Of a DNA stretch of 64,000 bases, positions 21,256 to 32,583 are shown piece after piece (the first letter of the stretch is position 1; each line of letters starts with the position of its first letter). Source of the DNA: Tilletia caries (lineage: Eukaryota; Basidiomycota; Exobasidiomycetes; Tilletiales; Tilletiaceae); contig JALUTQ010000005.1 of NCBI GenBank assembly GCA_032718865.1, positions 682,001-746,000 of the forward strand, written 5' to 3'. Position numbers and translations under genes: made by a program. Under the pieces are notes generated by a model. It ran no database searches and was not told where the DNA came from. It worked only from the letters and a program-made list of their open reading frames with translations.

Positions 21256-22971
21256 TTAGAGGCCCTTCGAATGTTGCTCCCGGTACGTATGGGTCCCATC
21301 CGTCGAAGCCAATTCCATGTCATAGTTCTCCCGTCCGAGTCCAAGACCCGCAGGCGACCCCACTCCCAGGTGGCCCGAGCTACTCCCAGCGCCCATCCCA
21401 CCCTTCTGATCCATAGGGATCCACGACCGATTCGAGCTCGAGCTCGTCGCACGATGGCGCGGTGTCAGCCCAGCCGCGTTCGACGACGTCGGCGCCATCG
21501 TGCTCTCCACGGCTGACGAGGAGCCCTCGTGAGACGAGGGGTCGACCGGGTTGCGCGCGTCGATGAAGAAGGAGAGGAGCGGGCGGTCTTCGTCCCGGGT
21601 GGGCCGGTAGCCCGCGGCGGCGGCTGAGGTTCCACTCCGGCCCGAGCGCCGACTTGACCCTCCGAACGTCGCTACCGCGCCCGTGCCGCTTTCGGCCCCA
21701 TTGGCATTCGCACCAGCGCCGCCTCCAGGAGCAGCAGCAGCAGCGAACGCAGGATCCTGCAACGTACCAGGGCTCTTCAGCGACCCCGCCGTTCCCGGCC
21801 CGATCAGTCCCTCAGACTGCGTCCGGATGGAGGACCAGAGCGTGGCGAGCAACCCGAAGAGGACAGAGACGATCACGTTGGCCTGCTGGCAGTACACCTC
21901 TGCGCGATAGATGCGGATCTGGAAGGTCGTCGGCTCCTTTTCGTCGCTGAACGCGCCGCTGTTCGTCTTGGCGACGTCGATGAATTGGACGATCAGCAGG
22001 GTGATTTGGACGATGATCGCGGGGAGGAAGGTCATTAGGAGGGCTTCGATTAGGTGGGCGAGACGGCGTTGGGCGCGGTGCGTGGTGAGATGCTTGTTTC
22101 GCGCGAGGTCAAAGGTCTACGCCAAACAGAGCAGGAAAAGGTGAAGAAGAGGTGTTTCGTTGTCAGATAAGAAGGGAGCTCTGGCGCGCAAATCTCAAAG
22201 CGCTTTGCCCCGCCTGTAAATCCACTCACCCTCCTCAGCAGCAAAATACTACAGAAGCAATTCCCCACCACCTGCAACGCAATCTCCGCCGCCAAGGCCG
22301 AGGTCAAATACGGCAGTTCGATGTTCTTGTACGCGGCCCACGTGATGGCCTGCGTGATGAATCGGCCGACGAGCAGGAGGGAAGGGAACCCGATGATGAG
22401 CATCCGTTTTGACTTCAGTCCGACCTGGTGTGGGTAGAAGGCGGCCACTTTCATCACGACGGCGATGTCGGAGACGAGGGGTACGAAGAGACGGAAGCCG
22501 GCTCCCGCTCTAGAAGGGGGGGCAAACGGTCAGAAGAGAGGAAGTTGGTCAGTTCTGGGAGTGGGAGCCAACGATGGGGGATGTAGAGGAACTCCGATTG
22601 GGGAAGAAGCATAAAACTCACTGTCCCTCCTCGTACCAGTACGAATTGATAGGATCGTCCGACTCTCGTATGCGCCAGACGTTCCGGAAATATGCAAGTT
22701 CGATGCAGGTGTACAGGAACGCAAGCGCAAGAGCCACCGCTTGTATCCCTGTTTTCATCACAGTCAAGATGAGGCGAGGAATGAAGGGAGTCAGCCGGGG
22801 ATGTTACCATGTGCCAGGGGAGAGCTCACAGAAGATGGGTAACCTGCGCATGCGCTGGGTCGAGAAGAGCGCATACGCGAGGGAGGTCGGGATCAGGCAT
22901 CCAAAGAAGGAGCACGCGATGGCGAAGCCGTAGAAGTCGCTCTGGGTGAAGATTGCGGCATTTTCAGCCAT
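21256..22971 (-). CDS. Seven-span membrane protein, unknown function
   Basis: Exons are 22971-22830, 22748-22622, 22509-22230 and 22116-21256, in phase, 469 residues. Seven hydrophobic segments can be read: FYGFAIACSFFGCLIPTSL, IQAVALALAFLYTCIELAY, FRLFVPLVSDIAVVMKVAAF, MLIIGFPSLLLVGRFITQA, LTSALAAEIALQVVGNCFC, LLMTFLPAIIVQITLLIVQF and ANVIVSVLFGLLATLWSS. A roughly 200-residue Gly/Ala/Ser-rich C-terminal tail follows, presumably cytosolic. The layout resembles a fungal GPCR-like receptor, but I see no diagnostic motif and assign no ligand or family. Splice sites are all GT-AG. Confidence 0.78.
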
Positions 22972-24693
22972 GTTTGTGTGAAAATCTTCCTTGAAGGGGG
23001 GCAAGGCTGTTGTCTAAATGCTGTAAATGTATGTAGAGACCTGGCTGGAAGAAGCAGGAGAGAAGGGCGGGAGGAAAAAGCGGTAAGTGAGGAGGGAGGG
23101 AAACGAGGGTCAGGTTTGATGCTTGATGGATGGTTGGGAGTTTTAGGGACGCTGAAGAAGAGGGAGCCAAGTGAAGTAGTCAGAACTTGGAAGATAGAAG
23201 CGATGTTCTGCAGATTATTGAGCGAGGCTGCACTCCGCGCTGCAGCCAGCCAGCCACGTCGGACCAGATTATTAGAGGACCTCTGGTGGGAGCCGCGTGA
23301 GCCGGGAGTAGTAGTGCTTTGTGATCGCGCAGAACACTCTCCTGCTGCCTACCTACATATATACTGCTGCCTCGAGGATGCTGAACAGCTGAAAAGGTAG
23401 GGTGCTGGAAATAACAAATCGAATGATCGGTCACCCAAGATAGTTCCAATAATGGAGGTCAATTAATCCGACCTCGCTAGCTGCTGATAAGTCTAGCGCA
23501 CGGTCTACATCAGCGAGCTTTCGTCTTCCTTATTCTCCACAGCGCGAGTGAGCTGGTTCCGTCTTCCTCCGCTCGCTCTTGCGCTCGCATGCTGCATGCT
23601 GCGTGCAGGCGAATCCAGATTCCAGATTCCAGCTGTAGGATGCGACAGCAGCACCGCATCGTCGACCTTGCTGCCTGCGTTGGTTGAGGTGAAGGACGGA
23701 CGAAGCCTGGAGGCTGGATCTGCTGTGGTTTGCGGTGACCTTCTGCTTCAAGTTCACTCGAATCGAGTTCGAGTATCGAGGGTGGCTGCTGGGGTTCCTG
23801 GCTGCAGATGAGTGGTGTGAGAAGTCAGAATCCGGAACTGAGTGCATTTGTGTACAGTGTAGGTGAGCAGAGTGCAGGTAGGGGCGCAGGGCGCAGGCTC
23901 GTGAAACTGAAAGCATGCGGACAAATCGTGAGCGACGAACGACGAAAAGCGATGGAAACGCTGTGCCAAGCTCGCAACTCCCAGCATGAGAGCATGAGAT
24001 ACTCTGCAGGCTGGAGGGCTCATGTAGGCTGGAAGTAGGAGCGCCAGCGCCGGGGCGCAGCGATGAGACTTCCCCGAGAGGTGACAGCAAGTAAGGCGGG
24101 CAAGCGGGTCTACTGGGCAGGCCGACGCCGACATGCTGCGTCGTGCTCCTGGGTCCCAGGACGCTGGACGCGAGGCAGGCAGGTCTGGACTCTATCTGGA
24201 CCGGGTGAACAATAAGCAAGCCGAGCGAACAAGACATCCTCAGAGTTGGAGGCGCAATACATTATGGTCGTGGTTAGAATCTACTGGTCGCCTGGTCGTT
24301 GATGGAATCTTCTGCCCTGCTTCGGTTCCACCTCACCGTGTCACCCTACCTGTATGTAAGCAACTCTCACCTGCTTCGACTGACTCATGCTCATCCAGCG
24401 TCGGGGCGTCTGGGACTCACTGCAGGAGGCAGGAGGTGGTAAGAGATCGCGGCTTTTGAACGAGGGCGCAGCACGCACGAGGTGAAAGTGAGACGCGTTT
24501 ATCCGATGCGGTGTAAGAACGGTACAAGTGATGGGGTACGTTTATCCGAGCGGTGTAGGGACGGTACTGCTGCGATTCCCACGCTCCCCATCACCACACA
24601 GACCACCTCGACCTGAACTTCGCTCGCTCCATACACATGTACTTGCGAGAGTGACTAGCGACTGACTGACATCTCCACTGACAGAGTCCCACT
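22972..24693. other. Divergent interval between the membrane-protein gene and BET5
   Basis: About 1.7 kb with no convincing ORF on either strand. It contains simple ATGCTGC/GCAGGC-type sequence at 23590-23610 and a 30-bp direct repeat near BET5, listed separately. Confidence 0.4.
24496..24567 (+). repeat. Imperfect 30-bp direct repeat upstream of BET5
   Basis: Two copies (24496-24525 and 24539-24567) share CGTTTATCCGA, then CGGTGTA and ACGGTAC, with a 13-bp spacer. They end 127 bp before the BET5 ATG. Confidence 0.75.
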
Positions 24694-26306
24694 ATGGCCA
24701 AGGTACGGTTCCTCACAACGATGAGCGCGGCAAGGTCATGTACTCACTGAACTCTCGTCTCCGTGCAGGTCTACTCGCTCTGGGTCTTCGACCGCCATTG
24801 CGCGCTCGTCTATCATCAAGACTGGACACATCTCCATCCGGAATTCGCAGCAGCAAACGCAGCCGCCGCAGCAGCAGCGGCAGCAGCAGCAGCTGCGGCG
24901 GCTACCACAACCTCAAACGCTCCCAACTCTTCCTTTGCTTCCTCCGCCGCAGCTGGCTCTGGCCCTGCTTTAGCGACCCCAGCAGCGCCTTCCACCAGCG
25001 CAGCATCAGGTCCCGGTGTGCTCGCGACATTGCGGAGTGCCAGCAGCTCCGCTTTCAGCAGTGCCGCCGGTGCCAATTCTGCAGCTGCACTTACCACAAA
25101 TGCCGCAAATGCAGCAGCCGCAGCTGCTGCAGCGGCCGCGGCGGCCTCCTCCCGTACCACCACCGCGCCCAACAGCATCTTCCCTGCCGTGAGCAGAACG
25201 TTACCCTCCCCAGCAACAGGGACGGGATCAACACCCTCTGCGCCTACAGCCTCGCTTCCTGCGATAACATCATCAGCAGCAGCAGCAGGTCTAGGGACTA
25301 CCTCCACTAAGCTTGCTCTGGACGAAGAAGCCAAGCTCGTCTACGGCCTCGTCTTCTCCCTGCGCAACATGGCACGCAAGATCGGTGGACCGTGAGTCTT
25401 GCAAGGAATGGGCTATAAGAACATCAGCGCGCACTTTCCGCAGAGTACTAACCCTACCCAACCTCTTTCCTCCTGTCTTGACTCTAACGTGGAACAGACA
25501 GGAATCCTTCAATTCGTACACCACTTCCACATACACACTCGCCCAGCTCCACACCCCGACCAACTACACCTTTGTCCTTCTCACCGACCCCATCGCACCA
25601 CCCGCTGCCATCCCAGCCGCGACATCATCCACCTCCGCCGCCTCGCGAGCGTCCTCCCTGTTCGAAGGAATGGCCTTCGGCACCTCGTCCAACTCGTCCT
25701 TCGGTACAGGCGGTGGCACCGTCACCTCCCCCACCGCGGGCTCGGTCGGGCTGCCTTCCCTGAGCGAGGCGGCGTCCGCCATTTCTGCCGATACATCGTC
25801 CTCCTCATCCTCCACCAGCGCCGTCGGCAGTGTGCTCTCCTCCTTTACCAGTGGCATCGGAGTCGGCTCTGCCAACAACAACGCCTCGGCCTCAGCAGGA
25901 GGGGGCGGCATCCCAGGCACAGGAGGCATGTCCCTCCGAGGCGTCCTTCTTCAGATTTGGAAGGGACCCTGGCTCGAGTTCGTTGCCCGCAACGCGCTCT
26001 CGCACTCACTCGAGCGAGAGTCGTATGAGGTCGAGAAGAAGAACGTCCCCGCAGCCTGGGGTCCGCCCACCGGCACCGTCTCCAAGGATCAGGCGCAGGG
26101 TATTAGTCCATGGAGAATACCACGGCTTGCAGGCGTCGACTCGGATTCCTTTCGAGAGGGCGTCGAGAATGGTGAGTCTGAGCCGAGTCCGGGTTGAAGC
26201 GCGCAGAGGGCGAAGTTTTACTCACTTTTGTCTGCATCTCTCCTCATTTCTCATTCTTGTAGTCCTGGCTAAGAACAAGCTGTCTGCGCCTGCGTCAAAA
26301 GCATGA
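24694..26306 (+). CDS. BET5: TRAPP complex subunit Bet5/TRAPPC1 with large low-complexity inserts
   Basis: Core longin-fold subunit of the TRAPP complexes, which activate the Rab Ypt1 in ER-Golgi traffic. Exons are 24694-24702 (only ATG GCC AAG), 24769-25391, 25498-26171 and 26263-26306, giving 449 residues against about 145-160 in yeast and animals. Core pieces, in order: VYSLWVFDRHCALVYHQDW; LDEEAKLVYGLVFSLRNMAR; NSYTTSTYTLAQLHTPTNYT with FVLLTDP; LQIWKGPWLEFVARNAL; SFREGVENVLAKNKL. Between pieces 1 and 2 lies an Ala/Ser/Thr insert of about 150 residues with long poly-Ala. Between pieces 3 and 4 lies a Ser/Gly/Ala insert of about 115. A third, shorter insert precedes the C-terminus. The fold core is intact, so it is probably functional. 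Confidence 0.88.
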
Positions 26307-26817
26307 AGAATAAACTTGTTGATGCAGAACGGCATGCAATACTTGCCGTCGTCGTTTTTCGATCAGACCTTCATCCCAAGCTCGTCGTACTGGTGCAGGG
26401 AAGTTTGTATGAAGGGACAGCGCTGCGTGAACGCGGACTCAGATAACTCAGGGGCGAGACTGCTGAAGAAAGATGGGCAAGGCGTCCGGATGGGGAAAGA
26501 AGTTTGACAATCTTCGACAAGAATACACCGCTGACGGCTGGATTGCTTCAGGGGAACGAGAAAGAGGGGGGAGAGAGAACACTGACAGAGCGATGGGACA
26601 AGACGGTGAAGACAAGGACGAGGAGGGGCACCCCGCCCAAAGAGTTCCCTCTACAGACAAAAGAAGGTGAAAGGTCCCCAAAAAGAGAGAGACTTGAATG
26701 GAAAGGAAAGTGAGAGAGTGAAGGGAGCCTGAAGGGAGCTTCCGCTCGGAGATGCACCGTCCCGGCAGATGTGTGACATGTGCCAGGGGACCAACCCGAG
26801 CAGTTCAGAAGAACGGT
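26307..26817. other. Convergent 3' spacer between BET5 and PSY2
   Basis: Purine-rich on the plus strand at 26470-26740. No gene recognised; it probably holds both 3'-UTRs. Confidence 0.4.
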
Positions 26818-29800
26818 TCACTTCGGCTTGGTCGTAGACGACGACGAGCCCGCACCCTTGCCCTTCCCAGCAAGCCCCTTCAAACTCAACGTGATCTTCT
26901 TCGACCCATTCGCCGTCCCACCACCGCCACTACTGCTCCCAGCCGAGGACGAGCCCGAGCGGGCCCGGCCTGCATTCGTCGTCTTCGCAGCCGTAGGCGA
27001 CGTCGGAGTCTCGACCCGGATGAAACCGCCTTCCAGCTCTTCCTCCTCTTCCACCGGTTTCTCCGCCGCTGCCGCTGCCACCGCATCCGCCTTCCCAGTA
27101 CCTGCCGTGCCAGGTTTCGACTTCTCACCGGTGCTGCCCGCCGCAGCCCCAGCCGCACTCCGCCTCTTGCCCGCCGTCGCCGTCTTCTTGGCGAGTCGAT
27201 CCAGCACGTCCTCATCCGCCCCATCCGACGATCCACTGGCACCAGACTCTTCCATCAGTGATGAACGTCGACGCTTGAGCCGTGGTGAGGTCTTGACATT
27301 GCTCGCAGCGGCAGCGGTAGGGCTGGACCCGAGCTCGATGGCAGCCACGGGAAGGGCACCCGTCAAGGTCGTCGAGCTCGAACTCGTGCTGGCTGCACTG
27401 CTGCCATCTACCTCATCTCCTGCCGTACTGGCCATCGATGTGTCATCATCCGCGTCGTCATCTCCGTAATCGACCAGCTTGACGGCGCCACTGGGATTCG
27501 CCAGACCCTTGGCGAGCCCAGATCCTGTGGCAGACGACGATGCTGGTTGTGCAGGATCTTCACTCGCCTCGGTACTGGCAAAGACTTCGGCCGCGGAGAT
27601 CGATTGCTCGTCGTCATCCTCGTTGAAATAGCTCTCTTCCATCGCATCAATCGTGGTGCGATTGCCTGCTCGTCGCTTCAGGTCTCGTATTCTGCCAGAG
27701 TAGAAAAAAGACGGGTCAGTATGAGTTGAGTCAGCCCATCCTCTGGCAACACGACCTTTCTTACCTTCTCGCATCTTCGGCTTCTTCAGCAGCGTTGTTC
27801 GTCTCCGCTGGCAGTACTTCGGAGTTCTTGTGGAACTGAAGAGCCAAGCCAGTAAATGTTTTACCGACGATGTGGTGGCCTGCTAATGATTGCAGCTGGG
27901 CTGCGTGGTTCTCCATGAGATGACTGATCACCTGCTTCATGTTTTCCTAAAGAAGTAAAAGAAATCAGATAGATGAGCCCCTTTCATCTTCTAATCAATC
28001 AGACAGAGACAGAACCAAGATTGGTACGCACCTTGCGGATGAAATCAAAGAACTCCAAGCATGCCGAGCTGACAAGATTGTCCCGATCGGCCTCCGCAGC
28101 CAGGAGTTCTAGCACAGCCCCAAAGAGGTCAATCTTGGCAAAATGCCGATTCGTATACTGGTTGTTCGAATTCAAGCACGTCTTGAAGAACCGAAGCGAA
28201 CTCAGCCGAATGTGCTTCTCCCGCGCGCCGAGCAGACTCGCAACGCGCCTCGAAATCTGAGACGAGATCAGGAAATACTGCGACCGGAACGAGTGGTTGA
28301 CCATCGTGAACGAAAGGAGGTCGCACAGATGCCCAAAGAGGGCGGATTGGCTCCGTTGGACGAGGTCCAGCTGTCGACCGCCGCGCAAGAAGCGGAAATC
28401 GGGCAGTTCTTTCAGCGGTGAGAAAAGGTGGTCGATCTCGGTGTCGTACAGCCAGGAAAGGAACTTGTCCGGATCCGAAGCGTTCGGCCCTCGTCCGCCG
28501 CCGCCCAGACCATTCGCTGCATTCTGCGCCGCCGCCGCCGCCGCAAGTGCCGCGCTAGGCCCGTCCGAGTTCGTCTCCAGCAGGACGCGCACCGCCTCGG
28601 CCATCTGCGTCTTGAGACCCAGATCCTCCTCGCTGTGCAAAAGATCGACCAAGACCGTCATCAACGGCTTGGAGTTCTGTTCGGCCTGCTCGAGGATGTG
28701 CAGCCGCACACTGTTGGCGTCGTACTCGATGATTGTCATAAGCACCTCCGCCGCTGCGTTCCGAAGCGTTTGATCATTTTGGCCAAGCGCATACTCGACT
28801 ACGCTGAGCAGACCCCACTCTGTCAACGTGCGATATAGTGCGATCCGGTTCGGAAGTTGGATCTGCTTGCCCATGGCACAGAGCTGTTGGAGAAAGAAGA
28901 CGGCTTCAAACTTGCGCGAATCGGGCTCCTTGCGTTCTGGGTTGAAGATCTCAAAGAGTTCGGTCAGGAAGCCCTCATTGGAGACGCAGTAGTTGACAAT
29001 GTCGACCTGGTTGTAGAAAACAAAGGAGTTGAGTATGGAGAATGTCGGGTCGTCCAAGACGCGTGCGAGGATAACGTCTTTGAGGTAGAGAAGTCGGTAG
29101 GTTTGGTGAATCTTGCGGACAATGCCTTCGTCCTTGATTTCGACAACTTTGCGGTAACGGGACGGGTCGGAGAGGTATTCTCGGTACGATGCCTTTGTGC
29201 GAGGGTATTCCGGATCGTCTACAGAGAAGAGTGGATCAGGATCGGATCACAAGCGGCAGATAATGTGAATGACACGGCGAGTAGGGTAAAAAACTCACAT
29301 TCGAGCATGCCAACCACACCTAGAAATACATCGTCTTGCAAGATGTGTTCGAAAATAGCATTGTCATTCAACATGACTGTGAGAGACAGGACGGGGGCGT
29401 CAGTGCGGTGATCGGATGTTACAGTAGCCCACATCCGGTACGTACGAATGCTCTGAATGATGGTACATAACAAATGAAGGGAGTCGAGATTTTCCAGCTC
29501 TTCAGCGTCCTGGAAGACAGGGAGAAGCTTCTGTATATAGTTCTGTGTGAAATTCAAAGAAGTAGGGATGGTGAGCCATCATGCAGACGTGCCAGAATGT
29601 AAGGAGAAAATGAGACTAACCTCTCTTAACATCCACTCTGCCACGCGATCTCGAACCGTTTGCCCTTTGCTGGCCGCTTCCTTGAGTTTCAGTTCGATCT
29701 GGATCAGTGTCGCCAAATGGGGCTCCGGCAGATTGAAGTTTTCGATCACTTGGGCCAGATCTTCCATGCTTCCGGGCCCAAAGCCAAGGGTATGTGTGGG

Positions 29801-31045
29801 AGAGTTTGGGTTCGGAGTGCCAGTCGGTGAATCCTCGCCATCAGGATCGAGCATGTACTCGGTACCTTGTCGCTGATCGACAAGGATAAAATGTTTCTGG
29901 ACTTCGGTGAGGAACTCCCAGAGCTCATGACATCCTTCTGCCTCTTGGAAGGAGAGCGCCATGTCGGTGCCGTCGGCCTCGGTCCAGACGACGAGCGTTT
30001 CGGCCTGGCGCTGGTAGACGTCGTCCCGCAGAACGCGACTCTTGAGGATCACATCGTCCGTGTTGAGATCTTCGGTGACCACAATGACATACTCCGATTC
30101 ACAGGGTTTGACACCAGATAAGCCCCCTGGCCCGCCTGTGCCGCTGGGAGCTCCCGGGATCGCTGGTAGCGTTTCGTCCGAGTTGGACGCGGCCATCGCT
30201 GTTGCACCAGCATCTGCGGCCGCAGTTAATGCGGCCGCTAGTAATGCCCCCGAAGCGGTCCCTTTATTTGCCCCTCGCTCATTTGCCCCTGGATTCGCTG
30301 CGGTTGCGATGGTTTCCCCCGTTGTATTTTGACTCCCTTCAGCGGATGCATTGCCAGAATCAGCGGCTGTGGGAAGCGGCATTGAGGATGGATTCGCATC
30401 CACAGCCACTCCTGATTTCGCTTCCTGCTCCGTTGCACCGCCCCCTGCCGTTCCTGCCCCAGGCGCTGCTCCGCCCCCGGCTTCATTTATGTTGGATGTA
30501 GAAAGAACGGGCCCATTCCTTGCGAGAAGTGTGCACGCCTCCTCCCTCCTGGCGACCAGAAGCGCCTCGTCGCGAGCTTCGTCGTAGACGCCTGCGCAGT
30601 ACCCGGTGCCTCGATCGAACCAGCTGTCGTTCTGCAGCTCGTACACCTTGACGCGTCTTGCGGTGCCGCACTGGTGATATGATCCTCGGCAGACGGTGGA
30701 GGTCGGAGAGAGAATGGATGAGCCGCCATTCGTATCCTGTTGTCCGTCTTCTGATGCTTCTGCCTCTGTTGTTGCTGTTGTCGCTGCAGATAATGATGAT
30801 GATGATGACGGACCTGCTCCGTCGCTGTCTCCGTCCGCCAAGGTGGATGCCGCGTGGTCTCCGTTCAGACGATTCGCCTGAGGGACCGCGGGGGGACGAA
30901 GAGCAGCGTTCATGTTGATATCGGCATCACCCTCGCCGCTGCCATTGGATGTCGTCGATGTCGACGTGGAAGCGGCTTCCTGTTCCGACTCTGGCTGACC
31001 TTCGGCGCCGACTCTGGACCCGAGCGCGACGTCGGCCAGGAGCAT
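26818..31045 (-). CDS. PSY2: PP4 phosphatase regulatory subunit 3 (Psy2/SMEK)
   Basis: Targets protein phosphatase 4 to substrates, notably in DNA-damage recovery. Six exons: 31045-29621, 29542-29446, 29376-29299, 29218-28032, 27946-27765 and 27691-26818, giving 1280 residues. Residues 1-128 are low complexity. An EVH1/PH-like domain starts at RRVKVYELQNDSWFDRGTG (about 130) and ends near EGCHELWEFLTEVQ (about 383). It is split by a 138-residue Ala/Gly/Asn insert. The SMK-1 armadillo region follows (NYIQKLLPVFQDAEELENL, EYDPEYPRTKASYREYL, YCVSNEGFLTELFEIFNPE, FFKTCLNSNNQYTNRHFAK). The C-terminal 300 residues are acidic, then Ser/Ala/Lys-rich with a basic PRLKRRRSS nuclear-signal-like motif. 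The frame is open up to 31198, but no ATG exists before 31045. Confidence 0.93.
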
Positions 31046-31220
31046 GTTCCTTGAGCGACCGGGGCACGCGTGCGTTTGAGGGGACTGCGGGAGGAAAGAC
31101 AAAGGCCAAGGGCGCGACGCGTGACTGAGACGCGTCTGCGCGTGAATGCTGTATGTTGGCTGGCTGTTGCTGTCGTTGATGATGTTCGGACAGGGCAAGA
31201 CGCGCTTCTGAGGCTAATTG

Positions 31221-31228
31221 GACATGTA
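31221..31228. repeat. 8-bp target-site duplication, left copy
   Basis: GACATGTA, identical to 31771-31778, immediately outside the MITE. Confidence 0.85.
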
Positions 31229-31770
31229 CAAGGCTGAATACGCATGAAATACGCATGAGTTTGACCCCAAACCCATACCCATGCGTATGGGAATGGGAGT
31301 CTTCAAAACCAAACCCATACGCATCCATGGGTCATACGCATGGTATGCGTACGACGCACCCATACGCACCAACCCATTTCACATAGTAAACTCGGAGCCT
31401 TTTGCTGTCTGAGACTGGCTTTTAGGGGTCTTGCGGGTCTTAAGAATACACAAAAATGTCGGTCTGAAGTCTTAGTCAGGGTCTCAACATCACCGTGCCC
31501 CCCATGTCTGCTCTCAAACGTCCATGTGTACTTGAGCTAGATTCATGCCTGGAGTTGGTCGGTTCAATCTGCTCGCCACATGGTCTCCACACTGTTTAAA
31601 CCAAGGCCATGCGTACGACGCGCGTATACGCATGGCACTGAAATTTCCAAACCCATACGTATGAAACTTTTTTGACCGAGCATTCAGACCATACGCATAC
31701 GCATGAACACGTATACACCCCATGGGTTTACGCACGTACGACGTATGGGTAAGAAATATGTTCAGCCTTG
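31229..31770. mobile_element. hAT-like MITE (542 bp) with ACGCATG subterminal repeats
   Basis: Ends are perfect 10-bp inverted repeats CAAGGCTGAA / TTCAGCCTTG. The element is flanked by a perfect 8-bp direct repeat GACATGTA at 31221-31228 and 31771-31778. The 8-bp duplication and CA-starting ends fit the hAT superfamily. The 170 bp next to each end are packed with the motif CATACGCATG and close variants in both orientations, often next to CCCAT/ATGGG, as expected for transposase-binding subterminal repeats. The centre has no ORF. It lies 176 bp upstream of the PSY2 ATG, so it may overlap the PSY2 promoter. Confidence 0.87.
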
Positions 31771-31778
31771 GACATGTA
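31771..31778. repeat. 8-bp target-site duplication, right copy
   Basis: GACATGTA, identical to 31221-31228. Confidence 0.85.
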
Positions 31779-32583
31779 TGCGCTGAGCCGGCGTCGATAG
31801 CGCGCGAAGGTGGAAACGGGAAGCAGGGTCCGCCGCCTTTATTGACTCATAAATCGTCCCCACCCGCTTTTCAAAAACAGAGCAGACAAAAATTTGCACG
31901 CAGAAGGCAGAAGGAAATGAAAGGTACGAGTATAAATAGGCCGCCTTCCTCGCCGCTCCTTCCTGCCGACCTTCTTCCTTATGCGGCATTGTGGGCAATC
32001 TCTACATCTCCGTGTTGCTCCCCAAGGCCACATCAGTGCCAGCGGTGAGCGTCAAGGTTGCTCCAGAGCGCGAGGCGACTCCAGGAGGCGCACTTGCCAG
32101 CGTCTTCGTGTCAAGCTTCGGCTTGGCCCGCGACGAGCATCTCAGCACCCACCGGCCGGTTTCTTCCTCACACGTCTCTGGCTGGGGTCGGTAGCTCGTA
32201 CAGTCTTTCTTCTTTTCTCTTTCCTGTCCTGTTCTGCATCATCTCCAAGTCCCAAGTCGAATATCAGTAGTCCTCTCTTCTGCCACACATTGCAAAGGAT
32301 TCGTGAAGATGTGATTATTAAACGTAGTGCGCAGGCCTGACCCAGACAAAGGTGTAGAGAGCTGGCAGTCAGTGCAGGAGAAAGTTACGATGACAACAAG
32401 AGAAGGCCCAGCTGGAAGGGGCGGCAGATGCGGACTGGGAAATGCTGGATATTGGCCGGAAGCTCGATCGCTGTCAAGGGGTCTCCGGTGCGGATGAATC
32501 AGTAGCGATAGGGTCAGGGACCGTGTCGAGAATGTCTATGCTGTGACTAAATGCTTTGATCCGACGTCGCCTTGGTGGGAGTC
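31779..32583. other. Spacer between the MITE and CYS3, with an orphan TATA box
   Basis: No conserved protein. A consensus TATA box on the plus strand has no recognised gene downstream. A 119-codon ORF (31981-32340, plus) starts 42 bp after it, but its composition is not convincing. The rest is the CYS3 3' flank. Confidence 0.4.
31931..31939 (+). promoter_or_regulatory. Consensus TATA box without an assigned gene
   Basis: TATAAATAG preceded by a G/A-rich stretch, the same octamer context as the TATA box before the DUF4336 gene. It points toward 32000-32340, where I recognise no protein. Confidence 0.45.

Noticed and set aside
24816..25334. 172-codon Ala/Val-rich open frame on the minus strand
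   Set aside because: Antisense to the poly-Ala insert of BET5; GCN/NGC repeats open several frames at once.
31046..31198. N-terminal extension of PSY2 by 51 codons
   Set aside because: The frame is open but contains no ATG; the apparent start is TTG.
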